From: Massilia sp. Mn16-1_5
Lineage (GTDB): Bacteria; Pseudomonadota; Gammaproteobacteria; Burkholderiales; Burkholderiaceae_D
Assembly (NCBI RefSeq): GCF_004798585.1
Contig: NZ_PPXQ01000001.1
Location: 1 to 64,000, forward strand
DNA: 64,000 nt
Direction: 5' to 3'
The notes beneath the pieces are model-generated. The model was not told where the DNA came from, made no database searches, and was given only the letters and a program-made list of their open reading frames with translations. Shown here in pieces: positions 45,673 to 52,639 of this stretch (position 1 is its first letter; the number at the start of each line of letters is the position of its first letter). Both the position numbers and the translations under genes were made by a program.

Positions 45673-46107
45673 TTATAATTTCGACTGCACCCAGGCGACG
45701 ATGTTGCCGGCATCCATGGCGCCGGCCTGGCGTGCGACTTCGCGGCCGCCGCGCAGCAGCATCAGGGTCGGGATGCTGCGGATGCCGAACTGGCTCGAGA
45801 GATCCTGAGCGCGTTCGGTGTCGACTTTCAGCAGGCGCACGCGCGGCTCCAGCCGGCTTGCCGCCTGGGCATAGGCGGGCGCCATCATCTTGCAGGGTCC
45901 GCACCACTCGGCCCAGAAGTCGACCAGCACCGGGATGTCGTTGCGCGCCACGTGCTTGTTGAACTGGCTCGATGTGACGTCGAGCGGGCGGCCGGCGAAC
46001 AGGGGCGCGGCGCACTTGCCGCAGACGGGATTGTCGGCCAGGCGGGCAGGGGCCAGGCGGTTCACGGCCTCGCAGGCCGGGCAGACGATGTGGATGGAAT
46101 CGGTCAC
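45673..46107 (-). CDS. trxC: thioredoxin 2 (TrxC) with zinc-binding N-terminus
   Basis: A 144-residue thioredoxin. The N-terminal zinc ribbon has two CxxC pairs (Cys9/Cys12 and Cys29/Cys32), which defines TrxC. The thioredoxin fold follows with active site WCGPC (68-72) and the cis-proline in RSIPTLMLL. It is a cytoplasmic disulfide reductase often induced by oxidative stress. The start is GTG at 46107 with GAAGGAG six bases upstream; longer upstream reading is not conserved. Length fits the E. coli protein (139 residues). Confidence 0.94.
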   Translation of the reverse strand: MTDSIHIVCPACEAVNRLAPARLADNPVCGKCAAPLFAGRPLDVTSSQFNKHVARNDIPVLVDFWAEWCGPCKMMAPAYAQAASRLEPRVRLLKVDTERAQDLSSQFGIRSIPTLMLLRGGREVARQAGAMDAGNIVAWVQSKL

Positions 46108-46255
46108 GAAGCACTCCTTCAAGTATGCGTTGGCATCATTGTAAGTCGGCTGCGTGGCGGCCGTCGTCCTGTGTCCGCTTTCGGGCCGGCTCAAGCATGC
46201 GACCTGGCAATCCGGGGCGGCGTAGAATCGCCGTAACATAATTGCAAGATACGCG

Positions 46256-47011
46256 ATGAGCAATCAAATCAATCCTGCGCCCCTGATCGGCTGCGCCGGC
46301 TGGAACATCCCGAAGGAAGCCGCCGCCGCCTTCCCGCCGAGCGGCAGCCACCTCGAACGCTACGCCGCCGTCTTCCGGGTAGTGGAAATCAACTCGTCCT
46401 TCTACAAGCCGCACCAGCCCAAGACCTATGCGCGCTGGGCCGAGAGCGTCCCAAGCGACTTCCGCTTCGCGGTCAAGGTGCCGCGCGCGATCACCCACGA
46501 TGCGCAGATGCGCGATATCGACGCGCTGCTGGCGCGCTTTGCCGGCGAAGTGAAGGAATTGAAGCACAAGCTGGGCTGCCTGCTGGTGCAGACGCCGCCC
46601 AAGCTGGGCTTCCACGACGAGACCGTGCGCGACTTCTTTCTGAAACTGCAGGACAGCTTCGGCGGCTGCATGATCGCCTGCGAAGGGCGCCATCCGAGCT
46701 GGTTCAGCGAGCTCGCCACCGAGGTGCTGCGCGAACGCAAGGTCACGCGCGTGATCGCCGATCCGGCCGCCGGCCAGCCGGGGCCGCACGTGCCGACCAC
46801 CGAGGACATCTACGTGCGCCTTCACGGCACCCCGCGCATCTATTATTCGGCCTACTCGCAGGAGTACCTGGACGCCCTGGTGCGCGACCTCGCGCTGCAC
46901 CGCGCCGCGGGCCGCCGGGTCTGGTGCATCTTCGACAATACGGCGGCCGGCGAGGCGGTGCCGAACGCCCTCGACGTGCTGCGCGCGACCGGCGGTGGTC
47001 TGGAGCGGTGA
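46256..47011 (+). CDS. DUF72 (YecE-like) protein
   Basis: A 251-residue TIM-barrel protein of the DUF72/YecE family. It has GCAGWNIPKE near the start, YAAVFRVVEINSSFYKPH, FRFAVKVPRAITHD and the C-terminal WCIFDNTAAGEAVPNAL, all typical. The biochemical function of the family is not known. It is divergent from trxC (148 bases between) and seven bases before the Mut7-C gene, so the three forward genes at 46.2-48.2 kb probably form an operon. Confidence 0.88.
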   Translation: MSNQINPAPLIGCAGWNIPKEAAAAFPPSGSHLERYAAVFRVVEINSSFYKPHQPKTYARWAESVPSDFRFAVKVPRAITHDAQMRDIDALLARFAGEVKELKHKLGCLLVQTPPKLGFHDETVRDFFLKLQDSFGGCMIACEGRHPSWFSELATEVLRERKVTRVIADPAAGQPGPHVPTTEDIYVRLHGTPRIYYSAYSQEYLDALVRDLALHRAAGRRVWCIFDNTAAGEAVPNALDVLRATGGGLER

Positions 47012-47018
47012 TCCGATC

Positions 47019-47768
47019 ATGGTCCAGGCGACGTTCCGGTTTTTCGGCGAGCTGAACGACTTCCTGCCGCGCGAACGGCGCGAACGGACGTTCGCCACGT
47101 CTTGCGCGCGCGCCGCCACGGCCAAGCACATGGTCGAGGCGCTCGGCGTGCCGCATACCGAGGTCGGCGCCATTCTCCTGAACGACGCCGCGGCCGGCCT
47201 CGAGCGCCTGCTGGAAGAGGGCGACGCGCTGGAGGTGCATCCGCAGCGCGCGCACGCCGCGGCCGGGAGCCGTTTCATCGCCGACGCCCACCTTGGCGGC
47301 CTGGCGCGCCTGCTGCGCATGGCCGGCTTCGACACCCTCTACGAGAACGACTACCGCGACGAGGAGATCGTCGCCATCGCCGCGCGCGACGGCCGCACGG
47401 TGCTGACACGCGACCGCGAACTGTTGAAGCGGCGCGAGGTCGAACAGGGCTGTTACCTGCACACGATCCGGCCGGAGGCGCAATTGCGCGAACTCTTCGA
47501 CCGGCTCGGGCTGGCCGCGCTAACCAGGCCTTTTACCCTCTGCCTGCACTGCAACCTGCCGCTGCGCACCGTGCCCAAGGCCGAGGTGTTCGATCGCCTG
47601 CCGGAATCGGTGCGCCTGACGCACGAGGAATTCACCGCCTGCGACCGCTGCGGCGGCGTATTCTGGAAAGGCTCGCACCACAAGCGCATGCAGGCCATGC
47701 TGGCCGGCGCGTTTCCGCTAGAATCTTCAGCTCCATCTCAGCCACCTCAGCCACCTGAGCACCCGTGA
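47019..47768 (+). CDS. Mut7-C RNase domain protein with ubiquitin-like N-terminus
   Basis: A 249-residue protein with an N-terminal MoaD/ThiS-type ubiquitin-like domain (about 1-80) joined to a Mut7-C domain (about 85-240). Mut7-C has a PIN-like RNase core (FIADAHLGGLARLLRMAGFD, EEIVAIAARDGRTVLTRDRE) and a zinc ribbon with two CxxC pairs (CLHCNLP and CDRCGGVFWKGSHHKRM). It is predicted to cleave RNA. The ubiquitin-like domain lacks the C-terminal GG used for sulfur transfer. The ATG at 47019 begins the conserved region. The stop overlaps the next gene by four bases (GTGA). Confidence 0.85.
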   Translation: MVQATFRFFGELNDFLPRERRERTFATSCARAATAKHMVEALGVPHTEVGAILLNDAAAGLERLLEEGDALEVHPQRAHAAAGSRFIADAHLGGLARLLRMAGFDTLYENDYRDEEIVAIAARDGRTVLTRDRELLKRREVEQGCYLHTIRPEAQLRELFDRLGLAALTRPFTLCLHCNLPLRTVPKAEVFDRLPESVRLTHEEFTACDRCGGVFWKGSHHKRMQAMLAGAFPLESSAPSQPPQPPEHP

Positions 47769-48181
47769 CCGCCGCCTTGCCACCGCTGCCGTTTCCGATT
47801 CGCACCGAGTGCCCGCCCGGCGCCTGCGTCTGCGAGCGCGAGCGCCTGCTGGCCGAACCGGGCGCCGACATCCGCCCGCTGGCGATCGACCGCCGCCAGG
47901 AGCAGAAGCTGATCGAACGCATCGAGCGAATCGACAGCTATGCCGACCTGAAGCACGTGCAGGAAGTGATCCGCAGGAATATCGGTGCCGAACTGCGCAT
48001 CGAAGCAGGGCCGAACGAGGTGCGCACGGTGCGCGGCATCATCATCGTGCTCGAGGAAAAACCCGGACTGTGCAAGAAAGTGCGCCAGTCGGTGCCGGCC
48101 GCGATCCGCAAGCGCCTGCAGGAAAAACCCGAGATCGCCTGGGCGATCCTGGATGCGGGAGACCTCTTCGGGGCGGGCTAG
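47765..48181 (+). CDS. conserved small protein with CxC motif, coupled to Mut7-C gene
   Basis: A 138-residue soluble protein with no domain I recognise. Visible features: a Pro-rich start, PPGACVCERERLLAEPGADI with a CxC pair, then a charged helical region (LIERIERIDSYADLKHVQEV), one central cysteine (GLCKKVRQ) and the ending IAWAILDAGDLFG. The start is a GTG overlapping the Mut7-C stop (GTGA), so the two proteins are probably made together. A helper role for the Mut7-C protein is inferred from this coupling only. Confidence 0.65.
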   Translation: MTAALPPLPFPIRTECPPGACVCERERLLAEPGADIRPLAIDRRQEQKLIERIERIDSYADLKHVQEVIRRNIGAELRIEAGPNEVRTVRGIIIVLEEKPGLCKKVRQSVPAAIRKRLQEKPEIAWAILDAGDLFGAG

Positions 48182-48187
48182 AAACCC

Positions 48188-49252
48188 TCAGTCGTTGCGG
48201 CGCAGCGCCAGCAGCGCCGTCAGCGCGGCAGCGAGCAGCCAGCGGGTGCCGGGTTCGGGCACGTCGGCCGGTTTGGACGCGTCGACCAGGGTGCTGTCCG
48301 GCTGCGGCGGCCTGGACGGATCCGTCTTTGGAACGAACGGGGCCGGATCGGAAGCGGGCCTATCCTCCGGCTGCGCCGGCGTGTCGACCGCCACCAGCAT
48401 CGGCGGCGCCGATCCGTTTGCCGGAATGCTCGCGCCTTCGTCGCTCGTAGCCGTGTCGAGCCGGTCGGCCCGTTCGGCGGAGAGATAGCCCATATTGCGC
48501 AGCCTGCTCATCTGGGGCGACAGGGCGAGACCGCCGGCGTCGATGGGTGCGTGCCCGGACGTGGCCTGGCCCAGGCCGGCCGTGGAGACCGAGGGGAAGG
48601 AAGGGCTGGCGTTGGCCGCGTTCGTTTCGCCGGCGGCCAGGTCGGGGCCGGCCACGCTCACCAGGGCGCCGGCCTCTTCCTCCAGGCCTTCCTCGAAGGA
48701 TGCCTCGAGCAGCTCCAGGTCGGGCTCATGCGCCTCGACCGGGAAGCGGGCGACCTCGGAGATGCGGTTCGCGCAGCGTGCGCGCATCTCGTTGCTGCCG
48801 TCGGTGAACAGGGTTTCGCCCGGCTTCAGCATCACTTTTTTCGCCGTCCAGTAGACCTGGTCGCCCTTGCGGTACGAAACATGCACGGCGCGCGGCGCGG
48901 CGACTGTCACCGGGCGCGCCTTGGCCACGTCGAAGCTGGCGTAGTGCGCGGCGACGACCTTGTCGGTGCGGACGATCCGCACCAGTTCGGCCTGGCTCGC
49001 GACCCCGCCCGGCACCACCGAAAACGGGTAGACCAGGCGCGCGGGGCGCTGCTTGCCGGACTGGGCGGGCGCAGCGCCAGCCGGCACCGAAACGGGCCCG
49101 CCTGCCGACGCCATCCGGACCTGCTCGGGCGCCGGCGGCCAGAGCGCTGCCAGCGCGCACACGGCAAACGCCGCCAGCACGCCCACGGCCAGGCGGCGAC
49201 GGAGGCGGGCACGTTGCCCGAGGCGCAAGGTGTAGCGGTAGCCGCGATTCAT
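48188..49252 (-). CDS. PEP-CTERM sorted protein, paralogue A
   Basis: A 354-residue exported protein. A basic start (RYTLRLGQRARLRRR) leads to a hydrophobic signal-anchor (about 22-40). A conserved domain follows (about 75-185, with SYRKGDQVYWTAKKVML and NEMRARCANRIS), then a long low-complexity linker. The C-terminal sorting signal has the motif VPEPG, a hydrophobic helix LLAAALTALLAL and the basic end RRND. PEP-CTERM proteins are processed by an exosortase and linked to exopolysaccharide; no exosortase gene is in this window. It is a tandem paralogue of the gene at 49350: 68 of 97 residues of the central domain are identical by my count. Confidence 0.85.
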   Translation of the reverse strand: MNRGYRYTLRLGQRARLRRRLAVGVLAAFAVCALAALWPPAPEQVRMASAGGPVSVPAGAAPAQSGKQRPARLVYPFSVVPGGVASQAELVRIVRTDKVVAAHYASFDVAKARPVTVAAPRAVHVSYRKGDQVYWTAKKVMLKPGETLFTDGSNEMRARCANRISEVARFPVEAHEPDLELLEASFEEGLEEEAGALVSVAGPDLAAGETNAANASPSFPSVSTAGLGQATSGHAPIDAGGLALSPQMSRLRNMGYLSAERADRLDTATSDEGASIPANGSAPPMLVAVDTPAQPEDRPASDPAPFVPKTDPSRPPQPDSTLVDASKPADVPEPGTRWLLAAALTALLALRRND

Positions 49253-49264
49253 GGATGGTGGTCA

Positions 49265-49280
49265 GTAGGAATTGTCCTAC
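49265..49280. promoter_or_regulatory. 16-bp inverted repeat before PEP-CTERM paralogue A
   Basis: GTAGGA-ATTG-TCCTAC is a perfect 6-4-6 inverted repeat ending exactly 12 bases before the ATG at 49252. The same arms stand at exactly the same distance before paralogue B, although the spacer and surroundings differ. No clear ribosome-binding site is present in the 12 bases. Probably an operator or RNA-level control site. Confidence 0.6.
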
Positions 49281-49349
49281 AGCATAAATCCTTACCGCTA
49301 GTAAATCCAGTGCCGAACCCGAAAAGCCTGTTTTTTTGTTGTTAATCGG

Positions 49350-50456
49350 TCAATCGTCGAGCTGCCGGCGCTTCCTGCGCTGCGCCAGCAGCATCAGGAA
49401 AGCTCCGGCGACCAGCCACGCGCTGGACGGTTCGGGAACATCGGAGGGCGGCGGATCCAGCGCCGGGTTGGGCGGCGGCGTCGGCTGGCCCGGGTCCGGC
49501 TGTGGAACAAAGGGCGTGGGATCGACGAGCGGCGGCGGCAGCGGATCGCCGGGGCCGGCGTCGAGCAGTGGATCGGGATCGACGCGCGTCCAGTGCGACA
49601 GGGGCGGCGGCGTGACCGAGGCCAGCAACTGGGTGTCCGGGATATGGACGGCCAGCGGCGGTACGCCCGGACTGCTGAACCAGCCCAGCGGCGGCCATGC
49701 GATGCCAGGCGCGGGCGGACCACCCAGCGGCGGACGGCTTGGCTGTGGAGTGGCGGTTGGGCGTGGCGGCGCGTTGCCGGGACTATTCGGCAGGCGGGGC
49801 TGGTCGCCGAGTCCCGGCACCTCGTCGTCGAACTCGGGCATGCCGACAAAGGCGATGCTGCTGCCTTCGCCTTCCGCTTCCTCGTTCACCAGGCGATCGA
49901 TGATCTCGGGGTTCGGCGCGTTCTCTTCGACCGGGAAGCGGGGCAGGTCGGAGATGCGGTTGGCGCAGCGCGCGCGCATCTCGTTGAGGCCGTCGGTGAG
50001 CAGGGTCTCGCCTGCCTGCAGCATGACCTTCTTCCTGGTCCAGTAAATCCTGCCGTCCTTGCGGTAGGAGACGTAGACCGCACGCGGCGCCGACACCGTC
50101 ACGGGATGGGCACGCGCCACGTCGAAGTCCGCGTAGTGCGCAGCGACGAGCCTGTCGCTGCGGATGACCTGTGCCAGCTCGGCACGATCGAGCGCGCCGC
50201 CAGGCACGACCGAGTAACGGTATACACGGCGCGGTGCCGGCGCCGTCCCGTCCTCCGGCGCCGGGGCCGCGGCGACAATCGGAGCCACGGCCAATGCCGC
50301 CGGGGGCGCGTAGGGCGCCGGGGCAGGCAGCATCGCATACGTGAACGCACAGGCGGCGATGGCTGCCGACATGGTCGCCAAAGCGCGGCGCTGGAAACGA
50401 AGTCGCTGCTCGAGACGGCGGGTATAAGGGTACGAACGCGGATACAGGCGGTCCAT
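49350..50456 (-). CDS. PEP-CTERM sorted protein, paralogue B
   Basis: A 368-residue exported protein with the same plan as paralogue A: basic start (PRSYPYTRRLEQRLRFQRR), signal-anchor (about 27-48), the conserved domain (about 80-190, SVVPGG, SYRKDGRIYWTRKKVML, NEMRARCANRIS), a Pro-rich low-complexity linker (about 225-335) and a C-terminal PEP-CTERM signal (VPEPSS, helix, RRKRRQ). The ATG at 50456 is chosen over a TTG at 50462, because it aligns with paralogue A and places the shared inverted repeat at the same 12-base distance. The linkers of A and B are unrelated, so they have diverged fast or been exchanged. Confidence 0.85.
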   Translation of the reverse strand: MDRLYPRSYPYTRRLEQRLRFQRRALATMSAAIAACAFTYAMLPAPAPYAPPAALAVAPIVAAAPAPEDGTAPAPRRVYRYSVVPGGALDRAELAQVIRSDRLVAAHYADFDVARAHPVTVSAPRAVYVSYRKDGRIYWTRKKVMLQAGETLLTDGLNEMRARCANRISDLPRFPVEENAPNPEIIDRLVNEEAEGEGSSIAFVGMPEFDDEVPGLGDQPRLPNSPGNAPPRPTATPQPSRPPLGGPPAPGIAWPPLGWFSSPGVPPLAVHIPDTQLLASVTPPPLSHWTRVDPDPLLDAGPGDPLPPPLVDPTPFVPQPDPGQPTPPPNPALDPPPSDVPEPSSAWLVAGAFLMLLAQRRKRRQLDD

Positions 50457-50468
50457 CGACAAGTCCAG

Positions 50469-50484
50469 GTAGGATCGGTCCTAC
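50469..50484. promoter_or_regulatory. 16-bp inverted repeat before PEP-CTERM paralogue B
   Basis: GTAGGA-TCGG-TCCTAC, with the same 6-bp arms and 4-bp spacer length as before paralogue A, ends 12 bases before the ATG at 50456. Conservation of the arms and spacing with a different spacer sequence points to a protein-binding site or conserved RNA structure, not mere copied sequence. Confidence 0.6.
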
Positions 50485-50641
50485 AAGGGTATGTCAGAAG
50501 GAAATTTTCTTCGATCTCAAAACGGCAATATCGATATTAAATTATGCCTAAAAGATAGTAACGTTGGGCAAACGCGACGTTATCTGCGCTTAAAATGACG
50601 TAAGGAAATAGTGGTTGAAATACGGAAAAGAGCATTCCGTC

Positions 50642-50962
50642 TTACATCTTCACCAGATATTTCAGCACGAAGCCGGCAATCAGCAAGCCCGCCATCGCCA
50701 GCGACAGGGCGCCGTGCAGCACTTCGGAGCCGACCGATACCTCGCGCATCATTTCTTCCTTGCTGATCTTGCCGGCGCGGGTCAGCACGACCGGGCGCAG
50801 CAGGCCCTGGACGCCGACCAGGACGAGTCCCAGGCCGATCAGCGTTTCGCCGACCAGGCCCTGGCGCAGGCCGCTCCACAGGCCCAGGCCGCCGAGCCCG
50901 ACGCCGAACAGGAACCAGAACAGGCGCGAGCCGGTGTAACGCGAGAATTTGGAAGTGGTCAT
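50642..50962 (-). CDS. small hypothetical membrane protein
   Basis: A 106-residue protein with three predicted membrane segments (about 12-28, 38-58 and 82-103). It has Gly/Leu-rich helices (FLFGVGLGGLGLWSGL) and a cytoplasmic charged loop LTRAGKISKEEMMREVSVGS. No family is recognised. The gene lies 28 bases downstream of the EamA transporter on the same strand and could be its operon partner. Confidence 0.6.
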   Translation of the reverse strand: MTTSKFSRYTGSRLFWFLFGVGLGGLGLWSGLRQGLVGETLIGLGLVLVGVQGLLRPVVLTRAGKISKEEMMREVSVGSEVLHGALSLAMAGLLIAGFVLKYLVKM

Positions 50963-50990
50963 GGTAAGAGCCGTGCTGTCAAAACCGCAA

Positions 50991-51902
50991 TTATACGGGT
51001 GCTGTCGCCCGTACCCGCGGCCTCAGCATCACCAGCGCCAGCGAGGCCACGACCAGCACGATGCCGGCCCACTGCCAGGGCGTCACGATCTCGTCCAGGA
51101 ACAGCATGCCGGCCGCGATGCCGACCGGCGGCACGGCCAGCGAGAAGGGTGCGACGCGGTTGGCCGGGTGGCGCTTCAGGAGGCCGGTCCACATCGCATA
51201 GCCGAGGATGGTGGCGAACCAGCCGAGGTAGGCCATGGACGACCAGGCGGTGAGCGAGACCGCCTGCGGATTCCAGTTGGTCGAAGGGGGATCGAAGGCG
51301 AGCGAGAGCGCGGCAAAAGGCAGGATCGGCACCATCGAGCTCCACACCATGAAAGGCAGGACCTCGAAGCGCGGCGTGCTGCGCTGGGCGACGCGCACGA
51401 CGATGTTCGAGGCCGCCCACATCGCCGCCGAGGCGACGCTCAGCACGAAGCCCATCAGCGTGACTGTGGAATTGCGGCCGAGCGCATCGACGCACAGGCA
51501 GGCCAGGCCGAGGGCGGCGATGCCCATGGCGGCCTGCAGGCGGCGCTCGATGTGTTCCTTCAGGATCGCCGCGGCGAACAGGGCCGTGAAGAAGACCTGC
51601 ATCTGCAGCATCACCGGCGCCAGCGAAGCCGACATGCCGGCGCGCAGGGCCAGGAACAGCAGGCCGAACTGGCCGACGCCCTGGAACAGGCCGTACAGCA
51701 CCACCCAGCGCGCGGCCAGTTTCGGCGGACGCACGAAGAGCAGCAGCGGCAGCAGGGCGAACAGGTAGCGCCCGGCGCCGAGCTGGAAGGGCGTGACTTC
51801 GCGCAGGCCGAGTTTCATGGCCACGAAGTTGGTGCCCCAGACCAGCACGACGCACAGGGCGGCGGCGTAATCCCGCCCTTCGAGCGCCCCCGAGTCACTC
51901 AT
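50991..51902 (-). CDS. EamA-family (DMT) transporter
   Basis: A 303-residue inner-membrane protein with ten predicted segments in two EamA repeats (about 10-140 and 155-290). WGTNFVAMKLGLREVTPFQL and PVGIAAGMLFLDEIVTPWQWAG (partial) are typical. Members export amino acids or other metabolites; the YdcZ/O-acetylserine-exporter-like subgroup is plausible but unproven. Its ATG shares bases with the livF stop (TAATG), so it is the last coupled gene of the liv operon. That context would fit an amino acid or related metabolite. Confidence 0.87.
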   Translation of the reverse strand: MSDSGALEGRDYAAALCVVLVWGTNFVAMKLGLREVTPFQLGAGRYLFALLPLLLFVRPPKLAARWVVLYGLFQGVGQFGLLFLALRAGMSASLAPVMLQMQVFFTALFAAAILKEHIERRLQAAMGIAALGLACLCVDALGRNSTVTLMGFVLSVASAAMWAASNIVVRVAQRSTPRFEVLPFMVWSSMVPILPFAALSLAFDPPSTNWNPQAVSLTAWSSMAYLGWFATILGYAMWTGLLKRHPANRVAPFSLAVPPVGIAAGMLFLDEIVTPWQWAGIVLVVASLALVMLRPRVRATAPV

Positions 51903-52630
51903 TAATGAGCATGCCCGCCGCCGAGATAGGCGGCCACCACCTTCGGATCGTTCTTCAGGCTCTCCGCCGGGCCGTGCACCGAGATGCGTCCATTCTCCAG
52001 CACATAGCCGTAGTCGGCCACGTTCAGCGCGGCGGCGGCAAACTGCTCGACCAGCAGCATGGTCACGCCCTCGCTTTTCAAGCGCGTGATGATGCGGAAG
52101 ACTTCCTCGACCAGGATCGGCGCCAGGCCCATCGAGGGTTCGTCGAGCAGCACCACGTCCGGGTTGAGCATCACGGCGCGCGCCATGGCCAGCATCTGCT
52201 GCTCGCCGCCGGACAAGGTTCCCGCCAGCTGGTTGCGGCGCTCCTTCAGGCGCGGGAACAAGTCCATCGCCTTGTCCAGGTCGCGCTGGACGTCGCCCTT
52301 CGGACGCGCCCGCGTAAAGCGCGGGAAGGCCCCGAGCAGCAGGTTGTCGGTGACGCTCATGGTGGCGAACACGCGCCGCCCTTCCGGCGAGTGGGCCAGG
52401 CCCGCGCGTGCGATGCGGTGCGAATCCAGGCCCGTGATGTCCTTGCCACCCAGGGTGATGCTGCCGGCCTTCGGCTTGATCATGCCCGAGATGGCGCGCA
52501 TGGTCGTCGTCTTGCCGGCGCCGTTCGAGCCGATCAGGGTCACCAGTTTGCCTTGCGGGACATCGAGCGAAATACCGTGCAGGACCTGCACCTTGCCGTA
52601 GGCCGCTTCCAGGTTTTGAATCTTCAGCAT
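51902..52630 (-). CDS. livF: LivF-type ABC transporter ATP-binding protein
   Basis: A 242-residue ATPase with Walker A GSNGAGKTT (about 31-39), signature LSGGEQQM (about 135-142), Walker B VVLLDEPSMGL and the switch His in a LivF context. It energises branched-chain amino acid type uptake together with the LivG half of the fused protein. It is ten bases downstream of the livMG gene and coupled to the EamA gene. Confidence 0.93.
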   Translation of the reverse strand: MLKIQNLEAAYGKVQVLHGISLDVPQGKLVTLIGSNGAGKTTTMRAISGMIKPKAGSITLGGKDITGLDSHRIARAGLAHSPEGRRVFATMSVTDNLLLGAFPRFTRARPKGDVQRDLDKAMDLFPRLKERRNQLAGTLSGGEQQMLAMARAVMLNPDVVLLDEPSMGLAPILVEEVFRIITRLKSEGVTMLLVEQFAAAALNVADYGYVLENGRISVHGPAESLKNDPKVVAAYLGGGHAH

Positions 52631-52639
52631 GGTCTCTCC

